NCBI RefSeq assembly: GCF_047654805.1
Contig: NZ_JASGIV010000001.1
Location: 3,534,001 to 3,598,000 of the forward strand
Length of the DNA stretch: 64,000 nt
Reading direction: 5' to 3'
From: Pelomonas sp047654805
GTDB taxonomy: Bacteria > Pseudomonadota > Gammaproteobacteria > Burkholderiales > Burkholderiaceae_C
Shown: in pieces, positions 52,281 through 60,110 of the stretch
Layout of the letters: every line of letters starts with the position of its first letter
Position numbering within the stretch: position 1 is the first letter of the stretch
The notes under the pieces: generated by a model
The model's database searches: none
What the model saw: the letters and a program-made list of their open reading frames with translations, nothing else
Told to the model about the DNA's origin: nothing
Made by a program: the position numbers and the translations under genes

Positions 52281-53170
52281 GAAGCCTGCTCCTGCGCCAG
52301 CACCTGCACGCTGACAGTCTGGCCTGCCACCAGGTGCGTGCCGGTCGGCAACGGATCCAGACGCACGCGTACCGGCACGCGCTGCGGAAGCCGCACCCAG
52401 TTGAAGCTGGGGTTGACGCTGGGCAGCAGGTTTGTGCCGGTAGTGCGATCGCGGTCGGCGATGCCGGCCGCCAGACTCTCGACCCGTCCGCCCAATGCGG
52501 CGCCGCCCATCGGCGTGACCGCAACCCGGTCGCCCACATGGATGCGCGCCAGCTTGGTCTCCTCGAAATAGCCCTCGACATAGAGCGAACCGGCGTCCAC
52601 CAGGGCCAGCACCGGATGGCCGGCGCTGGCGTAGGCTCCCTGGCGGAGGTCGAGATTGGTCACAAGACCGGCGCTGGGCGCTCGCACCGAGGCGCGTTCC
52701 AGGTTCAGGCGTGCTGCGTCCAGCGCCACCTCGGCCTGGGCCAGAGCTGCCTCGGCCTGTTCAGCGCGAGTGCGGGTCTGCTCACGCGCCTCCTGTGAAA
52801 CGAGGCCGCCCAACTCGATGTTGCGGACACTCTCGCGGCGCGCCTGCGCCAAGGCTAGGCGCTGCGCACCCAGCTGAGCCTGGGCCTGGCGCAATGCCAG
52901 CCGGAAGCGCACGCGATCCACCTCGAACAGCAGGGCGCCCGCCGTCACTTGCTGGTTGTCCCGGATTGGCACTGCGGTGACCAGGCCGGAAACGTCGGGG
53001 GCGATCTGCACGACGTTGGCGCGCACCCTGCCGTCGCGGGTCCAGGGCGAGACCTCGTAGCGCTCCCACAGGCGCAGGCCAGCCCAGATGGCGCCGGCCA
53101 CGGCCACGAGGGTCACGGCCACCGGCAATAGCCGCTGCGGGGAAGGAAGGGACAACTTGCGGATTTGCAT
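52277..53170 (-). CDS. HlyD/AaeA-type membrane fusion protein
   Basis: A 297-residue periplasmic adaptor. One N-terminal helix (LLPVAVTLVAVAGAIWAGL), then the barrel-sandwich half DGRVRANVVQIAPDVSGLVTAV and VDRVRFRLALRQAQAQLGAQRLALAQ (hairpin), closing RVPVRVRLDPLPTGTHLVAGQTVSV. It links the FUSC inner membrane protein with the outer channel. Closest by context to AaeA, which pairs with AaeB in hydroxylated aromatic acid efflux. Confidence 0.9.
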   Translation of the reverse strand: MQIRKLSLPSPQRLLPVAVTLVAVAGAIWAGLRLWERYEVSPWTRDGRVRANVVQIAPDVSGLVTAVPIRDNQQVTAGALLFEVDRVRFRLALRQAQAQLGAQRLALAQARRESVRNIELGGLVSQEAREQTRTRAEQAEAALAQAEVALDAARLNLERASVRAPSAGLVTNLDLRQGAYASAGHPVLALVDAGSLYVEGYFEETKLARIHVGDRVAVTPMGGAALGGRVESLAAGIADRDRTTGTNLLPSVNPSFNWVRLPQRVPVRVRLDPLPTGTHLVAGQTVSVQVLAQEQAS

Positions 53171-53179
53171 GGCGATACT

Positions 53180-53389
53180 TCAGCTCAGCAGGAGGGCGGC
53201 GCTACTGCTGATGCCGTAGAGCAGCAGCAGGTAGAGCGCCATGTCGAACAGGGCCGGGTGCCAGACCCAGCGATACAGGCCGGCAGCGGCCAGCAGGCGG
53301 CGTGCGCCCCACAGTGCGAGCAGAGCCAGGCCGGCGAGCGGCATCAGCCAGGGCAGGTAGAGCCCCAGCACGTCGATCGCACCGATCAC
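53180..53389 (-). CDS. DUF1656 small membrane protein (AaeX-like)
   Basis: A 69-residue protein with two membrane helices (LGLYLPWLMPLAGLALLALWG and HPALFDMALYLLLLYGIS). DUF1656/AaeX proteins accompany AaeA-AaeB pumps; their exact role is not settled. GTG start overlapping the FUSC stop (GTGA). The HlyD gene follows after 9 bp. Confidence 0.85.
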   Translation of the reverse strand: MIGAIDVLGLYLPWLMPLAGLALLALWGARRLLAAAGLYRWVWHPALFDMALYLLLLYGISSSAALLLS

Positions 53390-55443
53390 GGGACACTCCT
53401 TTCGGTGCAGGTGGTTGCGCCGGCCAGCGGCTCGGCATCGGGAAACAGGTGGCGGCGCAGGCCCACCAGAGCGCCGACCGCTGCGTCGGCCGAGGCCGCC
53501 AGCGCGCCGCGCAGCAGTTCATCCAGACGCGCCAGCAAGGCTTGCGGCGGACGAGCGTGGCGCGGTAGCAGCGTGGCCAGTTCGTCGAGCAGACCTTGCA
53601 GCGCAGGCTGCGCGGTACCCGGCAGGGCGGTACGGGCGCGCTGCAGTGCCAACAGGTCTGCGCCCAGGCGCAGATCGCGCAGCGCGTCGTCGGTGGGGAC
53701 GCCCTCGACCGAACCGCCGGACTGCGCGACACGCGGCGCCAACAGGGCGACGCGGTCCAGCATGCGCAAGCCGTAGGCCTGCCCCTCGCGCTCGGCCACG
53801 CGCGGCGCACGCGCCAGCTCAGCCAGCTCGCGCCAGGTGGCACGCTGGATGCGTCTCGCGCTCCAGTCGGCCCCTACCGAGCGCAGCAGCCGCGTGGTCC
53901 GCGCCGCGACCAGGATGCCGACCACCTGCCCCAGCATCGAGTTCAGGAAACTCACCAGATCGGCCTGCGCCGTGTCATGCATCGCCAGCGCGCCGACCAC
54001 ACCGAACAAGAGCGGCAGGGCCTGCCCCATCGTCGCCGGCCGCGCCACAAGGGCGCCCAGCGGCAGCACGAGTGGGGCGCACACCAAGGCCAGCGTGGCG
54101 AAGTCCTGCACCAATGGCAACAGCACCAGCAGGTAGAGGGCGGCGATCGGAATGGACCACAGCGTCCACTTCATGAAGCCGTGGATGGCCGGTACCGGAT
54201 CATCCATGCCCGCGAAGAAGCTGCAGAAGATTGCGGCCATCATCGCAGCGGCAGACCCCATGGGCCAGCCGGTCAGGATCCAGAAGGCGCAGCACAGCCC
54301 GATGGCCACGGCCGCGGCCAGGGCCGACCAGGCCGCCATGCCGGCGTCCAGATGCAGCACCGCACCACGCGCCGGACGCACACTGGCTGCCTGTGGGCGC
54401 CCGCCCTGCATACCGGCGTCTATCCCAGCGCGCAGCGCCTGGCCCTGCTGCCAACCAAGCAGCAGCTCGTCCAGCCGCGCCGCCAATGCGATGCGCAGCG
54501 CCCGGCCCCAGTCGTCGCCGGCAAAGGCGCCGGACGGCAACGCGGCGATCGCGGCGCGAAGCACCGGCTCCCGAGTCCGCCGCTCCGGTTCGGCCTGTTG
54601 CAGCCAGTCGCCCAGCGCCGCCAGCAGCGTGTCCACGTCCGCCGGCAAGCCATTGCCCTCGTGCTGCCGCAGCGCCTCCAGCCGGTCCTCGGCGGCAGCC
54701 AGGGTCTGGGTCAATGCGGCAATGCGATCCTGCAACGCATGCACCGAGTCACCGCTCCAGCGCAGAGCGCTGGTGTCGTAGGGAATGTGGGTTGACAGCA
54801 GGCGCAGCTGGGTGATGTCACCGGCGACGCGACGCCGATCAGCCTGCAGCGGTGCGGCCGCCCCCCCGCGGCCCTGCAGCAGGTCGCCGAGCCAGCGGCG
54901 TGTGTCACCCAGGCTGCGATCCACCAGGCCCAGTACGCTGGCGCTCAACCCGGTCGGCAGTACCAGGCTGTGCACCAGAGTGGCGGCCAGTATGCCCAGG
55001 CCGATCTCCTCGACCCGCGCGACCGCGGTGTCGAAGATCTGCAGCGGCTGATCCACCGCAGGGAAACCGATCAGCGCTGCGGTGTAGCCGGCCAGCATGA
55101 AGGCGTAGGCGCGCGGCGTGCGGTCTTGCAGCGAGCAGAACAGGCACAGCGCTACCCACAGCGCCAGCGCCAGGCTCAGCAGCTCCGGCGCGTTGGCCAG
55201 GCCCGGCACCAACAATACGGCAGCGACGCTACCGACCCCGGTGCCCAGCAGCCGGAACATGGCCTTGGAGCGCACTGCACCGGCCAGGGGATGCGCCACC
55301 ACGTAAGTGGTCATCAGCGCCCAGAAGGGGCGCGGCTGGCCAGCCCAACTGGCCAGGAACATGGCCAGCATCGCGGCAGCGAAGCACTTGGCCGAGAACA
55401 GCAGCTCTGCGGGCGTGAAGCGCGGCAGCTCGGGCAGCTTCAT
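53386..55443 (-). CDS. FUSC-family inner membrane efflux protein (AaeB-like)
   Basis: A 685-residue protein with two clusters of membrane helices (about 15-170 and 355-500) separated by soluble regions, the fusaric-acid-resistance/AaeB layout. FWALMTTYVVAHPLAGAVRSKAMFRLLGTGVGSVAA is a family landmark. Together with DUF1656, HlyD and NodT genes it forms a tripartite pump for aromatic acids or similar compounds. The ATG at 55443 overlaps the MarR stop (ATGA). Confidence 0.9.
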   Translation of the reverse strand: MKLPELPRFTPAELLFSAKCFAAAMLAMFLASWAGQPRPFWALMTTYVVAHPLAGAVRSKAMFRLLGTGVGSVAAVLLVPGLANAPELLSLALALWVALCLFCSLQDRTPRAYAFMLAGYTAALIGFPAVDQPLQIFDTAVARVEEIGLGILAATLVHSLVLPTGLSASVLGLVDRSLGDTRRWLGDLLQGRGGAAAPLQADRRRVAGDITQLRLLSTHIPYDTSALRWSGDSVHALQDRIAALTQTLAAAEDRLEALRQHEGNGLPADVDTLLAALGDWLQQAEPERRTREPVLRAAIAALPSGAFAGDDWGRALRIALAARLDELLLGWQQGQALRAGIDAGMQGGRPQAASVRPARGAVLHLDAGMAAWSALAAAVAIGLCCAFWILTGWPMGSAAAMMAAIFCSFFAGMDDPVPAIHGFMKWTLWSIPIAALYLLVLLPLVQDFATLALVCAPLVLPLGALVARPATMGQALPLLFGVVGALAMHDTAQADLVSFLNSMLGQVVGILVAARTTRLLRSVGADWSARRIQRATWRELAELARAPRVAEREGQAYGLRMLDRVALLAPRVAQSGGSVEGVPTDDALRDLRLGADLLALQRARTALPGTAQPALQGLLDELATLLPRHARPPQALLARLDELLRGALAASADAAVGALVGLRRHLFPDAEPLAGATTCTERSVP

Positions 55444-55955
55444 TGGCACACGTCATCCGGCAACGGCGGGACCACCGGCTGCGGGCAGTTCAGGCGACCT
55501 TGCATCACGGTGAACACGCGCAGGCAGGCTTGCAGGTCGGCGTCGCTCACGCCCTCGTAGAGCTCCTCGCGCATCGTCCGCAGGGTCCCCTCGATCTGCG
55601 CGCAGGCGTCGGCACCGGCCTCGGTCAGGTGCATGGTCTTGGCGCGGCGATCGGCCGAGTCTTCGCGCCGCTCGACGAAACCGCCGGCCACCAACTGGTC
55701 GAGCGATCGCGCCAGCGAAGGCCCCTCGATGCCCAGCAACTCGGCCAGCACGCCCTGGCGCATGCCCTCGCCATGGCGGCCGATCATCACCAGCGGCCAA
55801 GCCATGGACTGCGACAGGCCTACATGGGCCACCGCCTGGTTGGCCGCGGCACGGTAGGCACGGTCCAGGATTGACAGGCTCACGCCAAGGGTCATCAGCG
55901 CGAGCTCGCGTGCGGTACGGGTCAGTGCTCGGGGGGGATTCATCGGCGAGGTCAT
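55440..55955 (-). CDS. MarR-family regulator of the efflux operon
   Basis: About 171 residues: winged helix with MRQGVLAELLGIEGPSLARSLDQLVAGGFVERREDSADRRAKTMHLTEAGAD. As first gene of the MarR-FUSC-DUF1656-HlyD-NodT operon it is likely the repressor that aromatic ligands lift. The start at 55955 (MTSP) may be wrong: a perfect -10-like TATAAT overlaps that ATG, so ATG 55943 (MNPP) is also likely. A perfect 14-bp palindrome sits 6 bp upstream of 55955. Confidence 0.88.
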   Translation of the reverse strand: MTSPMNPPRALTRTARELALMTLGVSLSILDRAYRAAANQAVAHVGLSQSMAWPLVMIGRHGEGMRQGVLAELLGIEGPSLARSLDQLVAGGFVERREDSADRRAKTMHLTEAGADACAQIEGTLRTMREELYEGVSDADLQACLRVFTVMQGRLNCPQPVVPPLPDDVCQ

Positions 55956-55974
55956 TATATTAGCAAGCTTGCTA
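55954..55974. promoter_or_regulatory. MarR operator palindrome and -10 element of the efflux operon
   Basis: TAGCAAGCTTGCTA (55961-55974) is a perfect 14-bp palindrome; on the minus strand TATAAT (55959-55954) directly follows. AGCAAGCTTGCT-type dyads are typical for SlyA/HpaR-like MarR proteins. The palindrome would sit between -35 and -10, so repressor and polymerase would exclude one another. The nearest -35-like TTGTAT is 19 bp from the -10. Confidence 0.65.
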
Positions 55975-56192
55975 TTTAATACAATTGGACATCGGAACCG
56001 GACGCGATGCAAGCCTTGCACGCACAGCCGCGATCCGATCGCAGGGAGCGCAGCTCATCCAGCGTTCTTGCAGTTCATCCGGCGCGGCCGGCGCTTGATC
56101 GCAGCACCCTGGAAGCGAACGGCCTCATTGCCGAAACTGACTCCATCGAACAAGCAATCACGCGGTTCGAAGCCCACCGAACGGAGTCCATC

Positions 56193-56465
56193 ATGAGCAA
56201 GCAAATCACCTTCTTCGCCACCGTCGCTGCCCTGGCCTTCTCGGCCGCCGCCCATGCCGCCCCGCGCGATGTCGTCAAGCTGGAGCGAGTCGTCGTCACC
56301 GGCAAGGCCACCCGCGAAGTTGCTCAACTGCCCCGCGTCGTCGTGACCGGCCACGCCCAGCGCGAAGTTGCCCAACTGCCGCGCGTCGTCGTCGTCGGCT
56401 ACAGCGAAGCCACGCTGCAGCGCCAAACCCTGGCCGCTGCCAAGTCCACGACCAAGCACGCCTGA
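56193..56465 (+). CDS. Small secreted protein with tandem TonB-box-like repeats
   Basis: A 90-residue protein with a signal peptide (MSKQITFFATVAALAFSAAAHAA, cleavage about residue 22). The mature part is essentially a 16-residue tandem repeat: RVVVTGKATREVAQLP, RVVVTGHAQREVAQLP, then RVVVVGYSEA. LERVVVTG resembles the TonB box/N-terminal segment of TonB-dependent receptors (VVVTG type), here present about 2.5 times without any barrel. Ribosome-binding site GGAG 6 bases before the ATG. Function unknown; no receptor gene nearby. Divergent from the MarR-efflux operon. Confidence 0.65.
   Translation: MSKQITFFATVAALAFSAAAHAAPRDVVKLERVVVTGKATREVAQLPRVVVTGHAQREVAQLPRVVVVGYSEATLQRQTLAAAKSTTKHA
56313..56392 (+). 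repeat. 48-bp tandem DNA repeat inside the small secreted protein gene
   Basis: The units starting at 56313 and 56361 (period 48 bp, 16 codons) are nearly identical at the DNA level over their first 32 bases (CGCGAAGTTGC[T/C]CAACTGCC), so the duplication is recent or maintained by conversion. Confidence 0.75.
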
Positions 56466-56537
56466 TCCGGCATCGTCAGAACATGCGAATGACGCCTTTT
56501 TCTACCGCCGCCGAGCCGAGTCGCCAGCGCTGCTGAG

Positions 56538-56915
56538 TCAGCGTTGCCGACTCGGTTCGGCCTGTTCCAGGATGTCGAGGATTCGGGCCCGGTCGAAGCC
56601 GAGTACCGTGCGGCCGCGCACGACCAGCGTGGGCGTTCCCATGCCGCCCAGTGCCTGGTAGTCGGCCAGGCATTGAGCATTGCGTTCGATGAAGCACTCG
56701 TCGAACGCAATGCCTTCCTGCGTCATCCAGCGCTGTGCTGCCATGCACCAGCCGCAGGTCTCGGACGAGATCATGCGGATGTCACCTGGCTGCACCTGCC
56801 GGGCCAGCCGATCGGCATCTCCGGCCGCGACATGACCGCGCCAGGCCCAGGAAGCCGCAGCGGTCAGCGCGACGACGACGATCAGCGAGCGCGGTGGCAG
56901 TTGCATGCCCCGCAT
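56538..56915 (-). CDS. Membrane-anchored or secreted glutaredoxin-like thiol protein (CGWC)
   Basis: A 125-residue thioredoxin-fold protein. An N-terminal hydrophobic segment (SLIVVVALTAAASWAW) is a signal anchor; C54-G-W-C57 is the redox pair, followed by the cis-Pro segment GTPTLVVRGRTVLGFDRARI. It probably works in the periplasm. It follows the ppk2 gene after 12 bp and may be co-transcribed with it. Confidence 0.8.
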   Translation of the reverse strand: MRGMQLPPRSLIVVVALTAAASWAWRGHVAAGDADRLARQVQPGDIRMISSETCGWCMAAQRWMTQEGIAFDECFIERNAQCLADYQALGGMGTPTLVVRGRTVLGFDRARILDILEQAEPSRQR

Positions 56916-56927
56916 GCTAGACGGACC

Positions 56928-57833
56928 TCAGTACACCTCGGGCACGATCAGATTGTCCGGCACCGGGTGGCGGATGTAGTCCTCGCGGCGTTCGCGCGCG
57001 GGCAGCTGGATGTCGGCATGCTGCACCTCCTGGTAGGGCATCTGCGACAGCAAGTGGCTGATGCAGTTCAGCCGCGCCCGTTTCTTGTCGTCCGCAGGCA
57101 CCACCCACCAGGGCGACTCCGGGATGTGGGTGCGCTCCAGCATCACCTCCTTGGCCTTGGTGTACTCCTCCCAGCGGCGGCGCGACTCCAGGTCCATGGG
57201 GCTGAGCTTCCACTGTTTGAGCGGGTCGTGGATGCGGCTCATGAAGCGGATGCGCTGCTCGTCGTCGCTGATCGAGAACCAGTACTTGATGAGCTGGATC
57301 CCCGAGCGCTGCAGCATCCGCTCGAACTCGGGAGCGGAACGGAAGAACTCCTCGTACTGCTCATCCGTGCAAAAGCCCATCACGCGCTCGACGCCGGCGC
57401 GGTTGTACCAGCTGCGATCGAACAGCACGATCTCGCCGGCTGCCGGCAGGTGTGACACGTAGCGCTGGAAATACCATTGCGTGCGCTCACGGTCGTTGGG
57501 TGCCGGCAGCGCGGCCACGCGGCACACGCGCGGGTTCAGCCGCTGCGTGATGCGCTTGATGACACCGCCTTTGCCCGCCGCGTCACGCCCCTCGAACAGG
57601 ATGACAACCTTGTGGCCAGTGTGCTGCACCCAGTCCTGCAGCTTGACCAGCTCGCTCTGCAACCGGAACAGCTCGCGGAAATAGCGCCGGCGCTCCAGGG
57701 CCGCGTCGGCCAGCGCATCGCCCTGCGTCACGCCATAGTCGCGATCCTCGAGCTCGAGCTCCAGCTCTTCGTCGAAATCGTCCTGCAGGTCGCGGTGAAT
57801 ACGCTTCACCAGTTCGTCTTCGATATGGCTCAC
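56928..57833 (-). CDS. ppk2: PPK2-family polyphosphate kinase 2 (class I-like)
   Basis: A 301-residue P-loop kinase. Walker A EGRDAAGKGG (about 81-90), LFDRSWYNRAGVERVMGF (Walker B region) and SDDEQRIRFMSRIHDPLKQWKLSPMD lid. It matches class I PPK2 (polyphosphate:ADP phosphotransferase making ATP or GTP). The acidic N-terminal 40 residues are typical. A second, class III-like PPK2 lies at 19561-20430. Followed by a thiol protein gene. Confidence 0.92.
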   Translation of the reverse strand: MSHIEDELVKRIHRDLQDDFDEELELELEDRDYGVTQGDALADAALERRRYFRELFRLQSELVKLQDWVQHTGHKVVILFEGRDAAGKGGVIKRITQRLNPRVCRVAALPAPNDRERTQWYFQRYVSHLPAAGEIVLFDRSWYNRAGVERVMGFCTDEQYEEFFRSAPEFERMLQRSGIQLIKYWFSISDDEQRIRFMSRIHDPLKQWKLSPMDLESRRRWEEYTKAKEVMLERTHIPESPWWVVPADDKKRARLNCISHLLSQMPYQEVQHADIQLPARERREDYIRHPVPDNLIVPEVY

Positions 57834-57911
57834 GAGAGGCTCCCGGCCGCGAAGGCGGCCCTGGCCGCCAGCCTAGGCCAGCGACATTGCGGGGCTGTGA
57901 CAAGCCTGCAC

Positions 57912-57961
57912 TTGACGACATCGTTTACAGGCGTAATCATTGCTATCGTTTACGAATGTAA
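57912..57961 (+). promoter_or_regulatory. Promoter with two BlaI-like operators upstream of blaI
   Basis: TTACAGGCGTAA (57925-57936) and TTACGAATGTAA (57950-57961) are two dyads of TTAC-N4-GTAA type, 25 bp apart, inside a longer direct repeat (ATCGTTTAC-N4-GTAATCAT). BlaI/MecI/CopY operators have TACA-type dyads of this shape. A -35 TTGACG (57912-57917) with AATCAT 17 bp further (57935-57940) gives a promoter that the first operator covers, so autorepression is likely. Confidence 0.65.
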
Positions 57962-57963
57962 TC

Positions 57964-58347
57964 ATGAAAAGCACCACATCCCCTATCAGCGACGCAGAAG
58001 CCCAGATCATGCGACAGCTCTGGCAGCGCGCCCCACAGGCCGCCGACGAGATCGCCGCGGCGCTCGGGCCGCAGCAGGGCTGGCAGCTCGCTACCGTGAA
58101 GACGTTGCTGAACCGGCTGCTGAAGAAAGGCGCCGTGACCGCCGAGCGAGAGGGCCGACGCTTCCTGTACGCGCCCGCCGTCCCGGAGGACGCCTGGGTA
58201 GCGGACACCGGCCTGTCGCTGATCGACCGCCTGTTCGGTGGGCGGCTTGCGCCGCTGGTGACGCAGTTCGCGTCGGAGCGCGAGCTGAAGCCCGCCGACA
58301 TCGAGGCGCTGCGCGCGATGCTGGCGCGCTACGAAGACAAAACCTGA
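57964..58347 (+). CDS. BlaI/MecI/CopY-family transcriptional repressor
   Basis: A 127-residue winged helix. SDAEAQIMRQLWQRAPQAADEIAAALGPQQGWQLATVKTLLNRLLKKGAVTAEREGRRFLYAP is the family DNA-binding domain, with the dimerisation tail LFGGRLAPLVTQFASERELKPADIEALRAMLARYE. Partner membrane peptidase (BlaR1/M56) follows after 22 bp. Two dyads upstream support autoregulation. Confidence 0.9.
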   Translation: MKSTTSPISDAEAQIMRQLWQRAPQAADEIAAALGPQQGWQLATVKTLLNRLLKKGAVTAEREGRRFLYAPAVPEDAWVADTGLSLIDRLFGGRLAPLVTQFASERELKPADIEALRAMLARYEDKT

Positions 58348-58369
58348 CACCAGCCCCTGGAGACCCCGA

Positions 58370-60049
58370 ATGAGTTCGATGCTGTCGACCCTGATGTTCC
58401 AGACGTTGGCCGTCAGCGCCGCCGTGGCCATGGCGGCGCTGCTGCGCCGGCCGCTCGCACGTGCCTTCGACGCCCGCGCCGCCTACCTGCTGTGGCTGTG
58501 CGTACCAGTCGCGCTGATCGTCGCGCCGTTGCCGTCGCCGCTGCACCTCAGCGAGCCGCAGCGGGCCGCGCTGCAGGAGTGGGTCACACCGACACAGGCC
58601 CGCGCGGCCGCCATGGCACTGCCAGTGCCGCCTGAGGCGGCCCCGACTTGGCCGCAACGAACCGTCGCCGGCTGGGCCACCGGAGCGCTGCTGATGGCAC
58701 TGATGCTGGGACTGCGGCAGCACCGCTTCGGTCGGCAACTGCGCGCAGTACCGGACTGCACGCACTTGCAGCTCCCCGCCGGTGCCAGCGCCTGCGTCGT
58801 TGGCGTGCTGCCGGCGCGGCTGGCGCTGCCGGCCGACTTCGAGCAGCGCTTCAGTGCCGAAGAGCGCGAGCTGATCCTGGCCCACGAAGGCGTGCATCTG
58901 CGCCGCCAAGACAACCTGTGGAACCTGCTGGCCACGCTGTGCTACTGCCTGCAATGGTTCAATCCGCTGTGCTGGTGGGCCTGGCGCCGCATGCGCGCCG
59001 ACCAGGAACTGGCCTGCGACGCCGTCGTGCTCATCGAGCGCAATGTCGCCGCCGACCTGGGCCGTTACGCACAGGCCCTTATCCGCTCTCACGACCAGGC
59101 CAACCGAGCGCTGCTGCCCACGCTGACCAGCTCATGGAGCTCGCGCAGCGGACTGGTGGAACGCGTCGCGCAACTGCAGGCGCATGCCGCTCGGCGAGGG
59201 CAGCCGCGGCGCGACCCCGCTGTCATCGCCGCGCTGGTGTTGGCGACGGCAGGCGCCGTGTCGGCCACGGCTGCGACGCAGTCCGGCGGCAAGCCACCCA
59301 ACTGGTTGGAGCAGCTCGCAGACCCGTTGCCCGCCGACCTCGGCGACCACCCCGAGCCCACCATACTGCGCTGGCGCATGGTCGCCCGCGAAGGCAACGG
59401 CAGCATGCGGCACTCCACGAAGTCCATGCCGCTGATGCCTGGCCATTTGCCCGCCAGCACGAAGTCGCGCTACGTCGAGTCCAACAAGAGTGGCCCGCAA
59501 TGGTGCCTCGAGGTCACCGGCACACGCTCCGCGGACGGAAGTTGGCGCTCCATCGGCCAGTTGCTGGACAGCAGTTGCAGGCAAGCGCTCGATGAACCGG
59601 CGCCGCTCGCCGCGGACGGCAGCGTGCGCACGTTCAACGGCCGCCTGCCCGACGGCCGACCACTTGTCGTCGAGCTGTCCGCAGAACGCTTTGCGCTACC
59701 ACCGCAGATGGTTTGGGTGGACGTCGGCATCGACCACAATCTGACGGCGGTGTCATCGCCCGGCATGCGCCTGCTGGGCGAACAGGGCACGCGCATGAGC
59801 ATCCAAACCCATCCAAAACCGGAAGACAAGGCGGAGGCACTGGCCGTCGACATCGTCGTGACCACAGAAGGTGATGATCGCGCCCGGCTCAAGACTCGGC
59901 TGCTGGTGGGCGAACCGCGACGCCTGCTGGCTGAGCCGGAGGTCGTCACACGCTGGGGTGAGCCCGCGACGATCATCTGGCAGGACCCGGCCGGTGAGCA
60001 GCGCGTCGAGCTGCGGCTGACGCCGTATCACGGCAACGGCAAGCCCTAA
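58370..60049 (+). CDS. M56/BlaR1-family membrane metallopeptidase with unusual C-terminus
   Basis: A 559-residue protein. N-terminal membrane helices (LSTLMFQTLAVSAAVAMAAL and AYLLWLCVPVALIVAPL, then AGWATGALLMALMLGL) and the zinc motif HEGVH in LILAHEGVHLRRQD, with NPLCWWAWRRMRADQELACD downstream, define an M56 peptidase. A last helix (PAVIAALVLATAGAVSATAAT) leads to a periplasmic C-terminal domain of about 240 residues that is not a penicillin-binding sensor (no SxxK...SxN...KTG pattern seen). BlaR1-like proteins cleave BlaI on sensing; the signal here is unknown. No beta-lactamase is present. Confidence 0.85.
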   Translation: MSSMLSTLMFQTLAVSAAVAMAALLRRPLARAFDARAAYLLWLCVPVALIVAPLPSPLHLSEPQRAALQEWVTPTQARAAAMALPVPPEAAPTWPQRTVAGWATGALLMALMLGLRQHRFGRQLRAVPDCTHLQLPAGASACVVGVLPARLALPADFEQRFSAEERELILAHEGVHLRRQDNLWNLLATLCYCLQWFNPLCWWAWRRMRADQELACDAVVLIERNVAADLGRYAQALIRSHDQANRALLPTLTSSWSSRSGLVERVAQLQAHAARRGQPRRDPAVIAALVLATAGAVSATAATQSGGKPPNWLEQLADPLPADLGDHPEPTILRWRMVAREGNGSMRHSTKSMPLMPGHLPASTKSRYVESNKSGPQWCLEVTGTRSADGSWRSIGQLLDSSCRQALDEPAPLAADGSVRTFNGRLPDGRPLVVELSAERFALPPQMVWVDVGIDHNLTAVSSPGMRLLGEQGTRMSIQTHPKPEDKAEALAVDIVVTTEGDDRARLKTRLLVGEPRRLLAEPEVVTRWGEPATIIWQDPAGEQRVELRLTPYHGNGKP

Positions 60050-60110
60050 CGCCGGGACCCGAGCGCGGGCCGCTACAGTCGCGCCCTCTCCCCCCTCCCC
60101 CCGTCTTACG

